Assembly (NCBI GenBank): GCA_020916435.1
Contig: CM037091.1
Span: 113,407,874 to 113,471,873 of the forward strand
Length of the DNA: 64,000 nt
From: Oxytropis ochrocephala
Taxonomy: Eukaryota; Streptophyta; Magnoliopsida; Fabales; Fabaceae
Direction: 5' to 3'
The translations under genes were made by a program, and so were the position numbers. Shown in pieces: positions 31,885 to 44,100 of this stretch. Numbering within the stretch: position 1 is the stretch's first letter; every line of letters begins with the position of its first letter. Below the pieces are notes generated by a model. It did no database searches and had not been told where the DNA came from. It saw nothing but the letters and a program-made list of their open reading frames with translations.

Positions 31885-33875
31885 GAGATATACTATAAAA
31901 ATCCGTAACCTATCATTATTAATAAATATATTTTTTTGTCAAAACAATAAATTTTATTTTATTTTTTTGACAGATATTAACTTGTTGATAAAAGAAAATC
32001 AAATAAAAAATTTAACAATATGTGACTAACGTTGTTGTCAATAAAATAAATACATTTATCATTGTTTCAACTGTCTTGAAAAATTAGATTTGCAAATCAT
32101 ATTTTGAGAAAAATAAAATCATTTAAGCATTTCATATGGAGTCGTATTGACACATTTGACATACTTTAAGAACCACTTCAGAATCAAGTGGAAGAGAGTG
32201 TAAGTTTATTCCCAATTAGACTGATTGGTGTCTTAGAAAGGCGCATCTACTTAATCCATTCATCTCTGAACAAGTGATCATTTAGGTTAATTCTCCCAAC
32301 ACTCCGTTAGCAAGACTAACCCTCGGTCGTAACCCTAGATGGGAACCAAGCCACATGACTAACCATCAATTGTAACCCTAGATGGGAATTGAGCCACACC
32401 CCTCTGTAATCGCTAGAACATCATTTGCTCCCAAACTAAATCTCGAATTCCGGCGTCCCTGCTCCTTGTAACGGCCATAATAGCTTGTTGTAATCATTAT
32501 CATTTAATGTCGATTTGTACTATACTGCTATATATTCTGCCTTGAGAGGCTAATGGGAGCATGCAATATCGACTATTCACTTTATACTCATAGTTTTACT
32601 CATTTGTTCATTCATCACCAGAATAGACTAGAATAAACTTCAAGAACTAAATTGAGAGTTCCAACTATATTTAATTGTCAAATCTAGTTGCAACATTTTA
32701 AATTCAGAGGGACTGAATTTAAAAAAGCTCTTACTATTGGGAAAGATAAGAAACAGTGCCCCAAAATTCCTTGCAGTAGCAACAAATTTCAGAAGCCATT
32801 ATGACAAGGGAAAGATAAGAAAGCTCTTGCTATTGAGTTGCAGCCTTACAAAAGCTAGCTTATAACCAGCATTCGAACTAGTTTACACATGGTTTGAAAC
32901 TGGTTAATGAAAACTAAACTAGTTTTAAATAAAAGTGGTTAAGTTCTTATCCATTCCATGTAAATGGTAGATTTGGATATGAATTGTTTTTATGTTGGAA
33001 AAACCAACAATGCACATCCCTTAAGTTACATACCATATTTTGTTTTTGGTCACTATAAAAAAATGTTTGTTTTTAGTCATGCAATTTTTACCAATTTTTA
33101 TTTTAATCCTTATTATTGTCTTGATTTTTACTTTTAATCCTTATTGTTTTATTCTAGTTCCGTAACATTTGATGATTCTGGAATTAGAACATGTAATATG
33201 TGAATCATATTGACTTTAGTCCTTCAAGTATGGATCATAAAAAGACACAAATCAATATCATCCACATACGGATTAATTCCAGCAACAACAATAAGTATCA
33301 AGAGCAAAAATAAATAAATTAAGAACTAAAAACAAACTAAGCAGTAAAAGTAAAGTTATATATTTATGGAGATGAAAAAAAATTTAAGTCTTTTGTGAAA
33401 TTCAAATAAACTATGAACTACTGTCATATAAATTAAGGATTCTAAGTTAAACCGTGTTTATAAAGTACAGAACAAATAAAAAAATTAATAATATCGCAAC
33501 AATGTTGTTTTCAACCGCACAGAATTATTTGATAGACCATTGCAAGGAAAATAGATAATCAATATCTTGCTCAGTTTCTCACTCCTACAAATCACGTAAC
33601 AGCTGGCTTTAGTTGGCATAAATGTGTCGTAGTATCCACTCCAATGCGGTGTAACGCAAGAATAAGGTTGATTAACATAGAGTCATAGACACAGGTCAAA
33701 GAAATGACTATGATACAAAGGTCAAAGAAATGAGCATGATATATCGATAAATCTGAGATGAGTTAGCAGGAGTGCTAGGCAATAGATCCATGAAAGATGA
33801 ATAAACAGAAGCCGCCACTCATAAAGCACGCATAATGTTACACATTATAGACATCCTTTAAGCAAACAGAGAAGT
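31885..33875. other. Intergenic with short direct repeats, no gene recognised
   Basis: At about 32312-32400 a phrase containing TGTAACCCTAGATGGGAA occurs twice in slightly different form, and around 33690-33740 GGTCAAAGAAATGA occurs twice. No coding potential seen. Confidence 0.5.
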
Positions 33876-34313
33876 CTATGATGCACAGATACTTATGTTT
33901 TTTTACTGAATCCGTATTCGATATATGTATTGTATCCGATACTTCCCTAATGCGTCATTAGTATTAAAATGTTTTTCTTAAAAAATAAAAATCCCTATAC
34001 AACATAAGAACATCTTCAGTACGCATTATAAGTGCGAGAACAAATTATAATCTGAATCATATAAACACGAGAGAAAATAACTATCATCAATCTTTGTTTT
34101 CCAAGTGCAACTCACAAGTTTCTATGTGTCTCTCTGTTTTAATGTGCAAGCCTATCTTTCTTTGAGTCTATGAATTTTCTATAATTTTGTGAATATTTTG
34201 TTTTTTCATAAATGAATCTAGACGTATCGTATCCTATGTTTTTCAAGGAAGTTTGTATCGCCGTATCGGATTCATATTGCATCTGATACTCATATTGCAT
34301 CTGTGCATCATAG
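33876..34313. mobile_element. MITE with CTATGATGCACAGAT termini
   Basis: The left end CTATGATGCACAGAT and its exact inverse at 34299-34313 bound 438 bp rich in GTATCCGATAC-type phrases. Superfamily not certain; Mutator-type is plausible. Confidence 0.6.
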
Positions 34314-34617
34314 CTGATAGGATATAATCAGATTGTGGTTTCAAAAACATACTGATGAAGCCAAAGTAAGAATGGAAAACAGATACAACAACATGAATGA
34401 AAGTATTTAAATCCAATCTAAAAGACTGAACATAAGAATTATACATTTCAAACAAATAGTGTGAATTTCAAAATGCAATTGGAGAAGTGATAGCCTGGCA
34501 TTGACCAAATAATTTCATCAAGGACAAGCAATAAAATAATTCAGAGTCAAAATGTAACTAAACACAATACAAGTAAATAAACAAGAGGAAATAGCTTACA
34601 TACAGCTATAAGAATCA

Positions 34618-37032
34618 TCAGCTAACATCCCTTAATCTTTTTATCAATGTATCCAGTGATTTCTTTTTGGGATTCTGCCTTGCCCCACGACTACCAAATG
34701 TTCCAAAGAGCCTATCTGAAGGATCCTTCAACTTTTCTGAAACAATCACCACTTTCTTGTGGTCCAAAATATTGTAACTCCTCTCCCTGATCACTGGATT
34801 CAGGAAGTTCTCTGGATGATTGCTTAATAGCAAGTTAATCATTTGCCTTGCCTCGGCAAGTGATGTTTTCAACTGATCAGCATCCCCATCAGAGAAAAGA
34901 GGGGCCTGATTATCAGCAAATGATTCTAAAAGCCGGATATCTGTATCAAGTCCAGTAATGGCACCAACATTAAACCTCTTAACAGAATCACTAACTAAAG
35001 TCCCGACAATCATCTCGGATATATGAGAAAGAACATCCTTTAGAGCTCTTTTAAGGACTCGAGATGGCAATATCTGTTGTGCAGTTGAAACCAAAATTTC
35101 CAAATAAATTATGACCTCATTCACATACTCATTTCCACTCTGAGGTGGCTCATCGGTCATCCAATTTACATTCTCAATCAAGGACATAAATCCATCAACT
35201 TTGGCTTTGAGCAGCCCCGAGAGCATCTCTTCCGCTGCATCACGAGCCTTTCTCAGAGGAAACTGCCTCCTGCTTCTCTCCACCAATCTCAAGGGAACCC
35301 CTGAAAGCTGTGCCGCATGGCGAAAGAAAAAATCACATGCACGCTCCATAACAGCCAAATTTGCTGCCATTTGCATTGCCTGGGAGACACCACTAGCTGA
35401 GGTATTAATAAGCTTTACTAAAGCTTCATCTAACACCTCACTCAAGAGCCTGTCTAAATATTTCTTAACAACATCATAGAACTCAAGCTGTCCACCATAT
35501 GACATAAAACTCACAGAATCCTCAATGAAGGACCGCACAATACGACAACAATCCGGCACAGTGGATGAAAACGGCGCTAAATAAGGAAACGCAGGTACGA
35601 TATCTGATGTCTGAATCTGGAAAGAAAGAACATTCATGGAATACTCATACTCTTTCTTCATCAACATCTGCTCAAACTTATCAGCATTAACAGCCTCAGC
35701 TATCTGCTTCCTACAATCTGACAAAAGCAACTCATGGTACTTATCCCTATGTTTGCTCAAAACATCAAGCAAAGCATCAATTGGGTACCCAAATCTACGC
35801 AGTGTTACTCCTAATAAACTCACATAGTCCTTAATCAACAAAAGATGATTAGCAGTTTGCATTCTAGAGAACTGATCCTCTAACACAGAACACATTTTGC
35901 TTACAGCAATTTCCCACAAATTCTCAACTTCCATTTTCGAAATCAAACCACCCCCAGTCCTCAAAACCCTATCCTCTACAACAAAGAAACCCGCAATCTG
36001 TGCAAAAAATGTTTGATGAGATTCAAGAAAAGGCGTCATCGATGATACCTGAAAATCCGAAGTCAACTGAAGCTTTCGATTCTCAAAATAATATTGCTTA
36101 AACCGATCCTCTAATCCTAACTCCTGGTGAATATGGTAAGCCTTGTACAACGGAGTCAAATCAAATCCCATAATTCCACCACCACCACCACCGTTACCGT
36201 AACCATCCTCTCCGATCCCGCCGGCAATTCCATCCTCATCCTCTTCCTCCAAAGCATAAATACAATCCCTCACGCTAAGCCTACTCTGTTCCTCCGCTTG
36301 GCGCTGCTTGATTCTGAGATCCTCTTCTCTCTGCCTCGCCGATGATGCTTGACCAATAGCCAATTGCCCCAAATTGCGACTCACTACTCGGATCTCCACC
36401 AACCAGTCACCAAACTCCTTATTAACTTTCCTCTCTATGTATGACCGAATCTCTGGAATTTTCTTCTCAAGCATCCTCTTAAGAGTCGACGACGCCGTTT
36501 TATCCAAGTAATCCCTCTCGATCGTGTCTAAAGACTTAAGCGCCATGTAGAAGTTGTCATCGGAGAGGTGACGGTTTGCGCGGGAGCAAACTTCCATCAA
36601 CTGAACGCACGTGCGAACCGATTCGATGGCGAGGTTGAGATTCTTAGAGACGGTTCGAGTTTCTACGAAGGAGTCTAGTGAAGAGAGGAGAGGGTGAGCG
36701 ACGGATTGGAGCTTGGAGTTGGAATCGGAGAGTGAAGACTTGAGTGATTCGACATCAGAGAGAAGGGATCGGAGGTCATCGACGGCGAGGATGAAGTCTT
36801 GGTAGTGAGCTTTACAGACCTCTTCGATCTCGGACTCTTTGGAGCGAGCGACGTGACGGAGGTGGTGTTGAAGGCTCTCCGGTTTACCGGAAGCGAAGGT
36901 CTTGCGGATGAAGGGTCCTAAGTCCTCGTTGTTGCATATGGCGGAGGAGAGAAGAAGCTGGTCCAGTTTGTCTCCAGAGTCATCGCCATTCGCCGGTAAA
37001 ACTTTCCGGCGCGGGGGTTTTGAGGGTAGCAT
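34618..37032 (-). CDS. SEC15B: Exocyst complex component SEC15, B-type
   Basis: 804 residues in a single uninterrupted frame, the usual length and intronless structure of plant SEC15. SEC15 is a subunit of the octameric exocyst that tethers secretory vesicles to the plasma membrane, and it links the complex to Rab GTPases. Seen: an N-terminal helical region with QHHLRHVARSKESEIEEVC and the coiled-coil-like DLRSLLSDVESLKSSLSDS (about residues 85-105); ALKSLDTIERDYL; the block RDCIYALEEEDEDG followed by a Gly-rich linker (about 265-285); and the SEC15 C-terminal helical domain, with NHLLLIKDYVSLLG, RRFGYP, ACDFFFRHAAQLSGVPLRL and the C-terminal LDTLIKRLRDVS. The start is the first Met (MLPSKPPRRKVLP). 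The B-type assignment is from overall resemblance. A decayed copy of its 5' third lies at 52165-52993. Confidence 0.95.
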   Translation of the reverse strand: MLPSKPPRRKVLPANGDDSGDKLDQLLLSSAICNNEDLGPFIRKTFASGKPESLQHHLRHVARSKESEIEEVCKAHYQDFILAVDDLRSLLSDVESLKSSLSDSNSKLQSVAHPLLSSLDSFVETRTVSKNLNLAIESVRTCVQLMEVCSRANRHLSDDNFYMALKSLDTIERDYLDKTASSTLKRMLEKKIPEIRSYIERKVNKEFGDWLVEIRVVSRNLGQLAIGQASSARQREEDLRIKQRQAEEQSRLSVRDCIYALEEEDEDGIAGGIGEDGYGNGGGGGGIMGFDLTPLYKAYHIHQELGLEDRFKQYYFENRKLQLTSDFQVSSMTPFLESHQTFFAQIAGFFVVEDRVLRTGGGLISKMEVENLWEIAVSKMCSVLEDQFSRMQTANHLLLIKDYVSLLGVTLRRFGYPIDALLDVLSKHRDKYHELLLSDCRKQIAEAVNADKFEQMLMKKEYEYSMNVLSFQIQTSDIVPAFPYLAPFSSTVPDCCRIVRSFIEDSVSFMSYGGQLEFYDVVKKYLDRLLSEVLDEALVKLINTSASGVSQAMQMAANLAVMERACDFFFRHAAQLSGVPLRLVERSRRQFPLRKARDAAEEMLSGLLKAKVDGFMSLIENVNWMTDEPPQSGNEYVNEVIIYLEILVSTAQQILPSRVLKRALKDVLSHISEMIVGTLVSDSVKRFNVGAITGLDTDIRLLESFADNQAPLFSDGDADQLKTSLAEARQMINLLLSNHPENFLNPVIRERSYNILDHKKVVIVSEKLKDPSDRLFGTFGSRGARQNPKKKSLDTLIKRLRDVS

Positions 37033-37413
37033 TGTCGGAGTAGCCGTAGCAGGAGGAGGAAATTTAGGGATTTTATCAGAAAAAATGAATTGCCGTACAA
37101 GCGTCTTTTGGACACATCATAAGGGTCGTCGGAAACTCAACATGTATTATTTTTTATTTTTTTTACAAAAAAACAACATGTGTACATATATTTACAACGG
37201 AGTAAATGGATAATTGGTATTTGCATGGAGTAACATATATTTAAGCCTAATTTAAATGTTGGTCCAAAAAAATTAATTTTTTTATCAAAGACAAAAAAAA
37301 ATTAATGTAAATGTTCTTTATATTTTGTCTATCCGTTTTGTAGTAATATATATCCTTTTTCTGTTGACAAATTTTTTTTTGTTACATTTCCTCTGAATTT
37401 TTTTGTTACATAC

Positions 37414-37488
37414 TGATGTCTTCCAACTCTTACAAACTGACTGAATTAGGTGAATGACCGGTCGATTTGCAAGAGTTGAAAGACATCA
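37414..37488 (+). other. Short near-perfect hairpin upstream of SEC15
   Basis: Arms 37414-37436 and 37466-37488 pair at 21 of 23 positions (TGATGTCTTCCAACTCTTAC against its inverse) around a 29-nt loop. Size fits a small-RNA precursor; it could also be a MITE remnant. It matches no conserved plant miRNA that I recognise. Confidence 0.4.
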
Positions 37489-40367
37489 ACTTGTTTCTTC
37501 AAGCTGATGTCACTAGAGCCCTCATTTTGAGGATTTAATTTTTTTCTTCATTTTGTGCCTTTTTTTTTCTTTTCTTTTTCCTTCTCTTACCAAAAAAAAT
37601 TAAATGTAAATAAATAGTTGATACATTACCTAAGAGAACTTTGATGAAATGGTAGGAGTCTCTTTTAGTTTAACCAAGATATTGGATTCGAATTCAGTCT
37701 CAGGCATGTAACAATGTTAAATCTCTTGAGAGAGAATTTATCGCTCATTGTGGTCCTACTCGATTCGAAGAATTAGTCTCTTCTGTTGCGCGCAGATAAT
37801 ACTCAATTTATAAAATAAAAACAAAAGAGTCAGTACATTACTTATTTCATTGGAAATAATTTGAGTTCAATTTTTCTATATAAAAAGATGGATTGAAAAA
37901 AAAAGTTAAAGTTGCAAATAAAATTTAAATAATAAGAGGTGCATTTTTTCATTATGTAAAACAACCTGTGGTTTACTAAAAAAATTAGAACCACATGTGC
38001 TCAGTACATTGGTGTATCCACCCAGAGAATATAATATTAACTTCCCTTAGCTGGATCGTTATTGTTTTTTCCATAGTAATATTAATTTCAATTGTAATAT
38101 ATATTCATGTTATATTAAATTTAAATAAATTTGGGAAAAAATAACAAAAATAATAAAAAAAAGAAGTCATAAAAGTGAAGTGCGTAACATTGAAGATAAA
38201 CATTTACCAACAGAAAAAGAAAACAATCTTTGCAAATAATTCAAACCTAGATTCAAATTCACAAACTAAAACAAAAGACAACGACATAGTAATGTATTTA
38301 TTTAATTTATGGACTTAATGCTAAAGTTGTTGCTACGATGCATATTCAGCTTTAATCCAACAAAACACACTATTATTTCTCAGCTTCCATGACCTTCTTA
38401 GATATTATTGGTGGGATACTTTTACTTCCAGAATTTTGACATACTTTGAATGACCTCTTAAGACATACATAATCCTCATTGCCTCTCCCAAGCTCAACCC
38501 ATTCATAACCCCATAAGTGACGACGGTATCAGTAAACCATTCAAGAAGAATGCATAAAATTCGTTAGAAAAATGAAATAGTATTCTTATTAGATATAAGA
38601 TGAACTTGTTTGAATTAATTTTATAGATTGAATACCTGTGCACGCCCTCTGCAAAGACCCCATGAGATATGCATACCGTGAACAAACATTATGAGGATGT
38701 CCTTTAAAATAAAGTTCTTACTAAAGCTTTAGGATATAAAGATAACATAAAACAATAATCCAAAAATAATTATGTGATCCATAAAACAAATATGATATAT
38801 AATATCCTCATTTATATTTAACAAATATTATTAATAAAAAATATACAAACAATAATTTGTAAACAAATTATTAAGAATTTAATTATATTTTAGATATATG
38901 AAGAATCTTGGGAACACACTTATCAAAAGTAATATTGGCAAAGTTAACACTTAATATCCATGGCTAGAACATCAATGAAGCTATTCCATCTCTTGGATTG
39001 TAAACATGCCACTCATATCATATGGGATCCATAATTGAACCCATTGTTGTTTATATGTTCGAATTTAAATGCTAACTACAGTGACAATATTTTAATAGCA
39101 AAATATTACCCCAACAATTGAGGCCAAATTACAAAAATGCTTGTCCCTTCACCATCAAACCAAATGTTTATATGAAATTAAAAGAATTACTCCAACACCC
39201 ATAAATTTCCTATTGGAAGCACTAAGTACCGGAAATACTTAAAAAGACCATTTTGCATTCGATAACATTCATGATATCTAACTCTATCCCCAAAACATTA
39301 CCAAACAAAATTACTTCTGCTTCAAAATAGGATTAGGCATTCCCACCTTGCATTGAAAGGTAACAAATAGCAGATGACAACCTATACCATTTTAAAAGGT
39401 GCTTTAGTAAAAAAACAATGTATTTCACTCCATCTCCGCTAATCAAGCAAATAAAATTTGGGTTAGAAATTTCAAAACATATCTATTTAAATGATGGCAG
39501 TAATATATTAATCAAATCATAGAAGAAATTCCAAAGCTAATTTGAAACAACCAGTGAACTGATTTACTATAATAGTCATAATTCATATGATCTAGTGCTC
39601 CAACATCAATAACACTTAATTCAAAAATGACCTGATAGTTATATTGTAAAAGTGTGGCTGACAGTTTTCAAAGATATCAAGAGGGTTCCTATTACATTTC
39701 TCCAGCAAAATCATATTATTTCCATTGTGTTTAAGGAAAGATCGAAGAACATTTCACAACATTAATGGAAGAAGAATTAAGAGCAAAAAGAAGAAAAACA
39801 CACATATGAGAACATGCATATAGAAACATGACAGTTTTAATCACTGATATTGGAAAACCCTTAAATCAAAAGCAATGTTTAGAAAAGATAAGGTATCTGG
39901 CGCTAATCGCATTACGTAAAATAAAATAATTAATAACCACTTTATCTTGTACAACACAAAACAACTCGTCCTCTTTTTTCTTTACATTCCGAAGAACAAA
40001 ACAATTAAGACAGTTAACCTTCAAGTTCTCCTTGATTTGACTCAATCCTTGTAAATGGCTTGGACTGTGTTCAAACATCCTGCTCAAAATGAAAAGATGA
40101 GAAGGATCCGACTACGTAAACCAACTTCTCTGTTAAAAAATAAAAAACTAAATATTTAAATTCAATCCGTTAGAGATATTGCTTCAAAACATTGGTGCAC
40201 AAAAGATTTTTTTTTTTTTTGAGATTAAACGGGGTTAAAAACCCAAAGCGAAATTACAAAAGTTTTATTGATAATTGCACCACTTGGATCACCATGAAAA
40301 GAACAAAACAACAAAGTTAGAAGAAGCATAAAAATGCATGAAAACACGAACAAAGTATGTAACTCAC
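37489..40367. other. Intergenic, mostly unassigned
   Basis: AT-rich. On the minus strand near 38400-38700 a frame gives TYGVMNGLSLGEAMRIM, which slightly resembles a pentatricopeptide repeat but is short and broken. Nothing else recognised. Confidence 0.35.
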
Positions 40368-40490
40368 CCTATTATCCATCAAAACCATATCTGTTGAGAA
40401 ATGTTCCCTCCCATATTTCAAGTCAGGCACATAGTACAACTCGATGACTCGACCAATACCATCCCTTGGTACTATGTCAGTTAGACATAT
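40368..40490 (-). pseudogene. Orphan exon, possibly OB-fold (RPA/DUF223-like)
   Basis: A 41-codon segment bounded by AG (minus-strand acceptor at 40491) and GTGAGT (donor at 40367). It starts ICLTDIVPRDGIGRVIELYY and ends HFSTDMVLMDNR. The DMVLMD ending resembles the first OB fold of plant RPA1-like and DUF223 proteins. No clear flanking exons were found, so this is an isolated fragment or part of an unrecognised gene on the minus strand. Confidence 0.35.
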
Positions 40491-40947
40491 CTGTTGATTT
40501 CAAAATCAAATGAAATGCAAGCAATATGGATGATGAAAATCGGATAAGTTAATTGAGACAGTATAAATGCTGTCAACATGGCAGAAGAAAAATTTGCAGC
40601 ACATGAATTTTTTTTGGAAGATTGGTTGATATCAATTAGGACCAATTAAGATTTGACTCCCCCATATGTAGGTGGCTCCAATTTAATCCTGGGTCATTTA
40701 GATTCAAACCAATTGGACAATTTTTGGCAAAATTATAGGATTTTATTAGTTTCCAAATACAATGTATTTTTTTGATACAATGCCAAATAAAACGTATGTT
40801 ATTAACCCCCATTTATTTCCATGACAAACTGTTTTTTTTTTAAATGACAAACTGATAATAGGTAACTGTTTTGGATGCTCAAAATTTAAAAGTTGCCAAG
40901 TCAATGTTGGAATGGTAGGTGTTATATGACATGGCAATATTTTTGAC

Positions 40948-40952
40948 ACAGT
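40948..40952. repeat. Left target-site duplication of the gypsy element
   Basis: ACAGT, repeated at 51047-51051. Confidence 0.85.
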
Positions 40953-42391
40953 TGATAACTCATATTTATATGAGTTATTTATACCTCTAATCATTAAATT
41001 AAGTAAGTTCTCAAGTAATATTAGTATAGTATTGAGTGTATTTATGTGAATATTAGGAAAGGAAGGGCTAAACTTTGCTTTGTTATGAATTTGGCACAAT
41101 TGGTGCCCTTGTGAATGTTTTGATGAATTTTGTGAAGTAGTGCGGTGTTTAGCGCTATAGCGTCTAACGCTTATAGCGTCGAGAAAGTGCATCATCGGTG
41201 AGCATCTTTAGGAAAGTGCAATTTTGGCGCCAAGCTCATTAATCCAAGCTCCATATCTTATGATCAGCATGCGTCTTTGACATGTGTGGATTTTATTGGA
41301 TATGTGTGGACACTTGGCAATGCATGAGAAAAGAATAGTGGAGTGGTGAAAAAGCAACTATCACCTTTCTTGACTTTTGAGGAGATTGTACCACATGCTA
41401 GCAAGGCTAGAAGATTTATCTTGATTTTTCCTTCCCTTCCCACGGATAGTAGTTGTGAGTTTTAGTGAGTTTTAGAGAGAGTATTGGTAGAGAGAGAAAG
41501 TGTGACATCTTCTTCCTCCATTGATACCCCCCAGAGCTTTTGTTATTTTACTTTTCTTTTGTATTTTTCTGTCTTTGTACTCATGGTGTAAGGTGATGAT
41601 GAGCCATCTTCACGTGGATGATTAGGAGACTTCAAGAGTGTATCTTTTGCACTTGTAATTTCCTCTTTACTTACGGTAATGCAAGTATTCTCATTTGTGT
41701 TATTTTGATGGGGCTCAACATGAGCTAAACTCTTTGAGTTGGAGTCTGCTATAGCTTGTAATGAACCATTAATGCTTCGTATATAATTTCTCACGTTTTG
41801 TGTTTTAATCCTTGTGTGATAACTCTTCCAAACTTGTTTTGTATTTGGCCACGTAAAACTAGTACCTCTGTGGATTCGGACATGAACCATAGAGAGAACT
41901 CAAGGATTAATATAAATGATAAGGTTGGTTGAAGACATTTAATCAATTTTTGCTTCCTCTAGACATAGAAGTTGCAATAGTTTATAAAGCATGTGTGGGA
42001 TCTTGATTATACAGGGGTGAACCTATTTAGAACCTAGACATAGGCATCTTGTAGTGAAACCACAGCGCGCTAGTGATTGAAAGGCACAAAATATTTCTGC
42101 AGCGCTTAACGCTATAAGCGTGAGACGTTATAGCGTCTTGTTTCGGGAATTTACATAGTGAAAGCAATCCAACTTATTTCTCTTATATTTTAACTCACCG
42201 TTACTTGTTACTTTTATAACCTTTGTTAAATCGAACTTTGTTACTCAACATATTTGCTACTTGTTCCTCTAAAGTGTAATTCTTTTTTTAAACTCTAAAA
42301 TTAATATCAATCCTGTGGAGACGAATCTTACTTATTATTATATTACTTGTTACGATTGTGTACACTTGCACAACACACTTTTCGCATAACA
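40953..42391 (+). repeat. 5' LTR of the gypsy element
   Basis: Starts TGATAACTCATATTTATATG and ends TTTTCGCATAACA (TG...CA). 1439 bp. Contains palindrome loci at 41151-41180 and 42101-42138. Confidence 0.92.
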
Positions 42392-42395
42392 AGTT

Positions 42396-42413
42396 TTTGG
42401 CGCGATTCTTGAA
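42396..42413 (+). promoter_or_regulatory. Probable primer-binding site
   Basis: TTGGCGCGATTCTTGAAG, a few bases after the 5' LTR. TGGCGC fits the CCA-terminal complement of a tRNA; the tRNA cannot be named from this degraded site. Confidence 0.4.
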
Positions 42414-42599
42414 GGGATTGCATTTAATTTTTATTGTTTAAGAAATTATTACATCCTTAGGGGAGGTTTTACCTTGGTATTTTTACGTGGTGTGTTACGG
42501 GAAGTGCTATAGCGCGTCGATGCTATAGCGTATGCCCGCATCGAGAACCACCCACTTTTGAGTTTGATCCGAACCGCAGAGAAGATTCGAGGAAGGCTA

Positions 42600-44100
42600 A
42601 GAGGCGCCAACAAAGACTACAACAACTCGGACCAACTATGTCCGAGCACTCTAATCCTATCGCTAGAGGTACAATGGGTGGAAGAACACCCTCTCAAATA
42701 GGAAGACGAGGCCAAAGAGGTGGAAGGCAAGGTCCTTTTACCCATCATCAAACCGATGATGAATACTTGGTATAGAAAGGTTTTGAACCAAGCTCCAAAT
42801 CAAATGGTGAATGCAGAGACAGCCAATGAGAGATTATGTTTATTTGATCCACAGTCCATGGAGACAAGTATCACTAGGCTTTGTTGTGGATCGCTACTCA
42901 TTTTGAGTTCAAGCCTATGATGTTCCAAATGCTCCAAACAACTGGACAATTTGGAGGTTCCACTCAAGAAGATCCTTTTGCTCACCCGAGAAACTTTCTA
43001 GAAGTGTGCGGCAATTTCATCATTCAGTGTGAGTGAGGATGCTTTCAGTGAAACTGTTTCCTTATTCTTTAAAAGACAGAGCAAAGGCTTGGTTGAATTC
43101 CTTGAGTCCAATTCTATCACAACATGGGAAGATATGACAAAGAAATTTACGGAGAAGTATTTCCCACCAAACAAAAATGCAAGGATGAGAAATGACATCA
43201 CATCCTTCAAGCAAAAAGAAGGTGAATCATTGCATGAGGCTTGGGAAAGATGGAAGGCTCGCTTAGGAAATGTCCACATCATGGAATTCCTATAGTAATT
43301 CAAATGGAGACCTTCTACAATGGACTAGAAGCACCTACAAGGTCTATGCTAGATGCCTCATCCGGAGGTGTGATCCTTAATTCATCATACAATGAAGCTT
43401 GTGAGCTTATAGAGCGCATTGCCATAAAGCAGTTCTTCATGGCCTCTTTGAAAGGCTAAACTCTACAAGGAAAGTAGCTGGGGTTCATGAGGTGAGTGAG
43501 GTTTCGCTCTCTCGGCCCAAGTGGCTACTCGACAAATATGATAAAGGAGTTGAATATCGCTAACGCTATAGCGTCCCGATGCTATAGCGCTGAAAGGTCA
43601 ATCAGCTGCAAAGCAATTGAACAAGCTCCTCCGGAGAAGCAAGTTGTGTATCTTGTGGGGAGCTCATTTGTATGAAGAGTGCACCACTAATCCCCATTCA
43701 TCAACTATGTGGGGTACAACAAGGGCAACAACCCTTACTCCAATACATACAACCACGGTTGGAGAAACCATCCTAATTTCAAGGTGGGGAGGAAATAATG
43801 CTAATACAAGCACAAATGTTCCTGCTTATTCCCCGGGTTTTCTAAGACAACAACAACAAAGAACTCTGCAAGGCAGAATGTTCTGCTCCTCCTATGGACA
43901 ATTCAATGGAGTCTCTGCTAAGGTCATTCATCGATGATTGTAAAACAACAATGCGGACTCATGAAGCATCAATCAAGACTACGGAGAATCAAGTGGGGAC
44001 AGATTGCATCCGCTCTCACACAAAGGTAGAATGGTGGACTTCCTTCTACCATCTGAACCATCATCATCTCATGCACCGTGCAAGGAACATGTGAAAGCCA
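42600..44100 (+). pseudogene. gag region of the gypsy element
   Basis: The retrotransposon gag domain is visible at 43029-43290: FFKRQSKGLVEFLE, the block SITTWEDMTKKFTEKYFPP, then FKQKEGESLHEAWERWKARL, continuing in another frame as ETFYNGLEAPTRSMLDASSGG. Gag forms the virus-like particle of the element. Frames shift at about 43290 and 43455. A palindrome pair at 43561-43591 lies in the linker after the gag domain. Confidence 0.8.

Noticed and set aside
35201..36345. Plus-strand frames across 35201-36345
   Set aside because: Antisense shadows of SEC15.
38400..38700. Pentatricopeptide-repeat gene
   Set aside because: Only one weak motif of about 17 residues with breaks on both sides.
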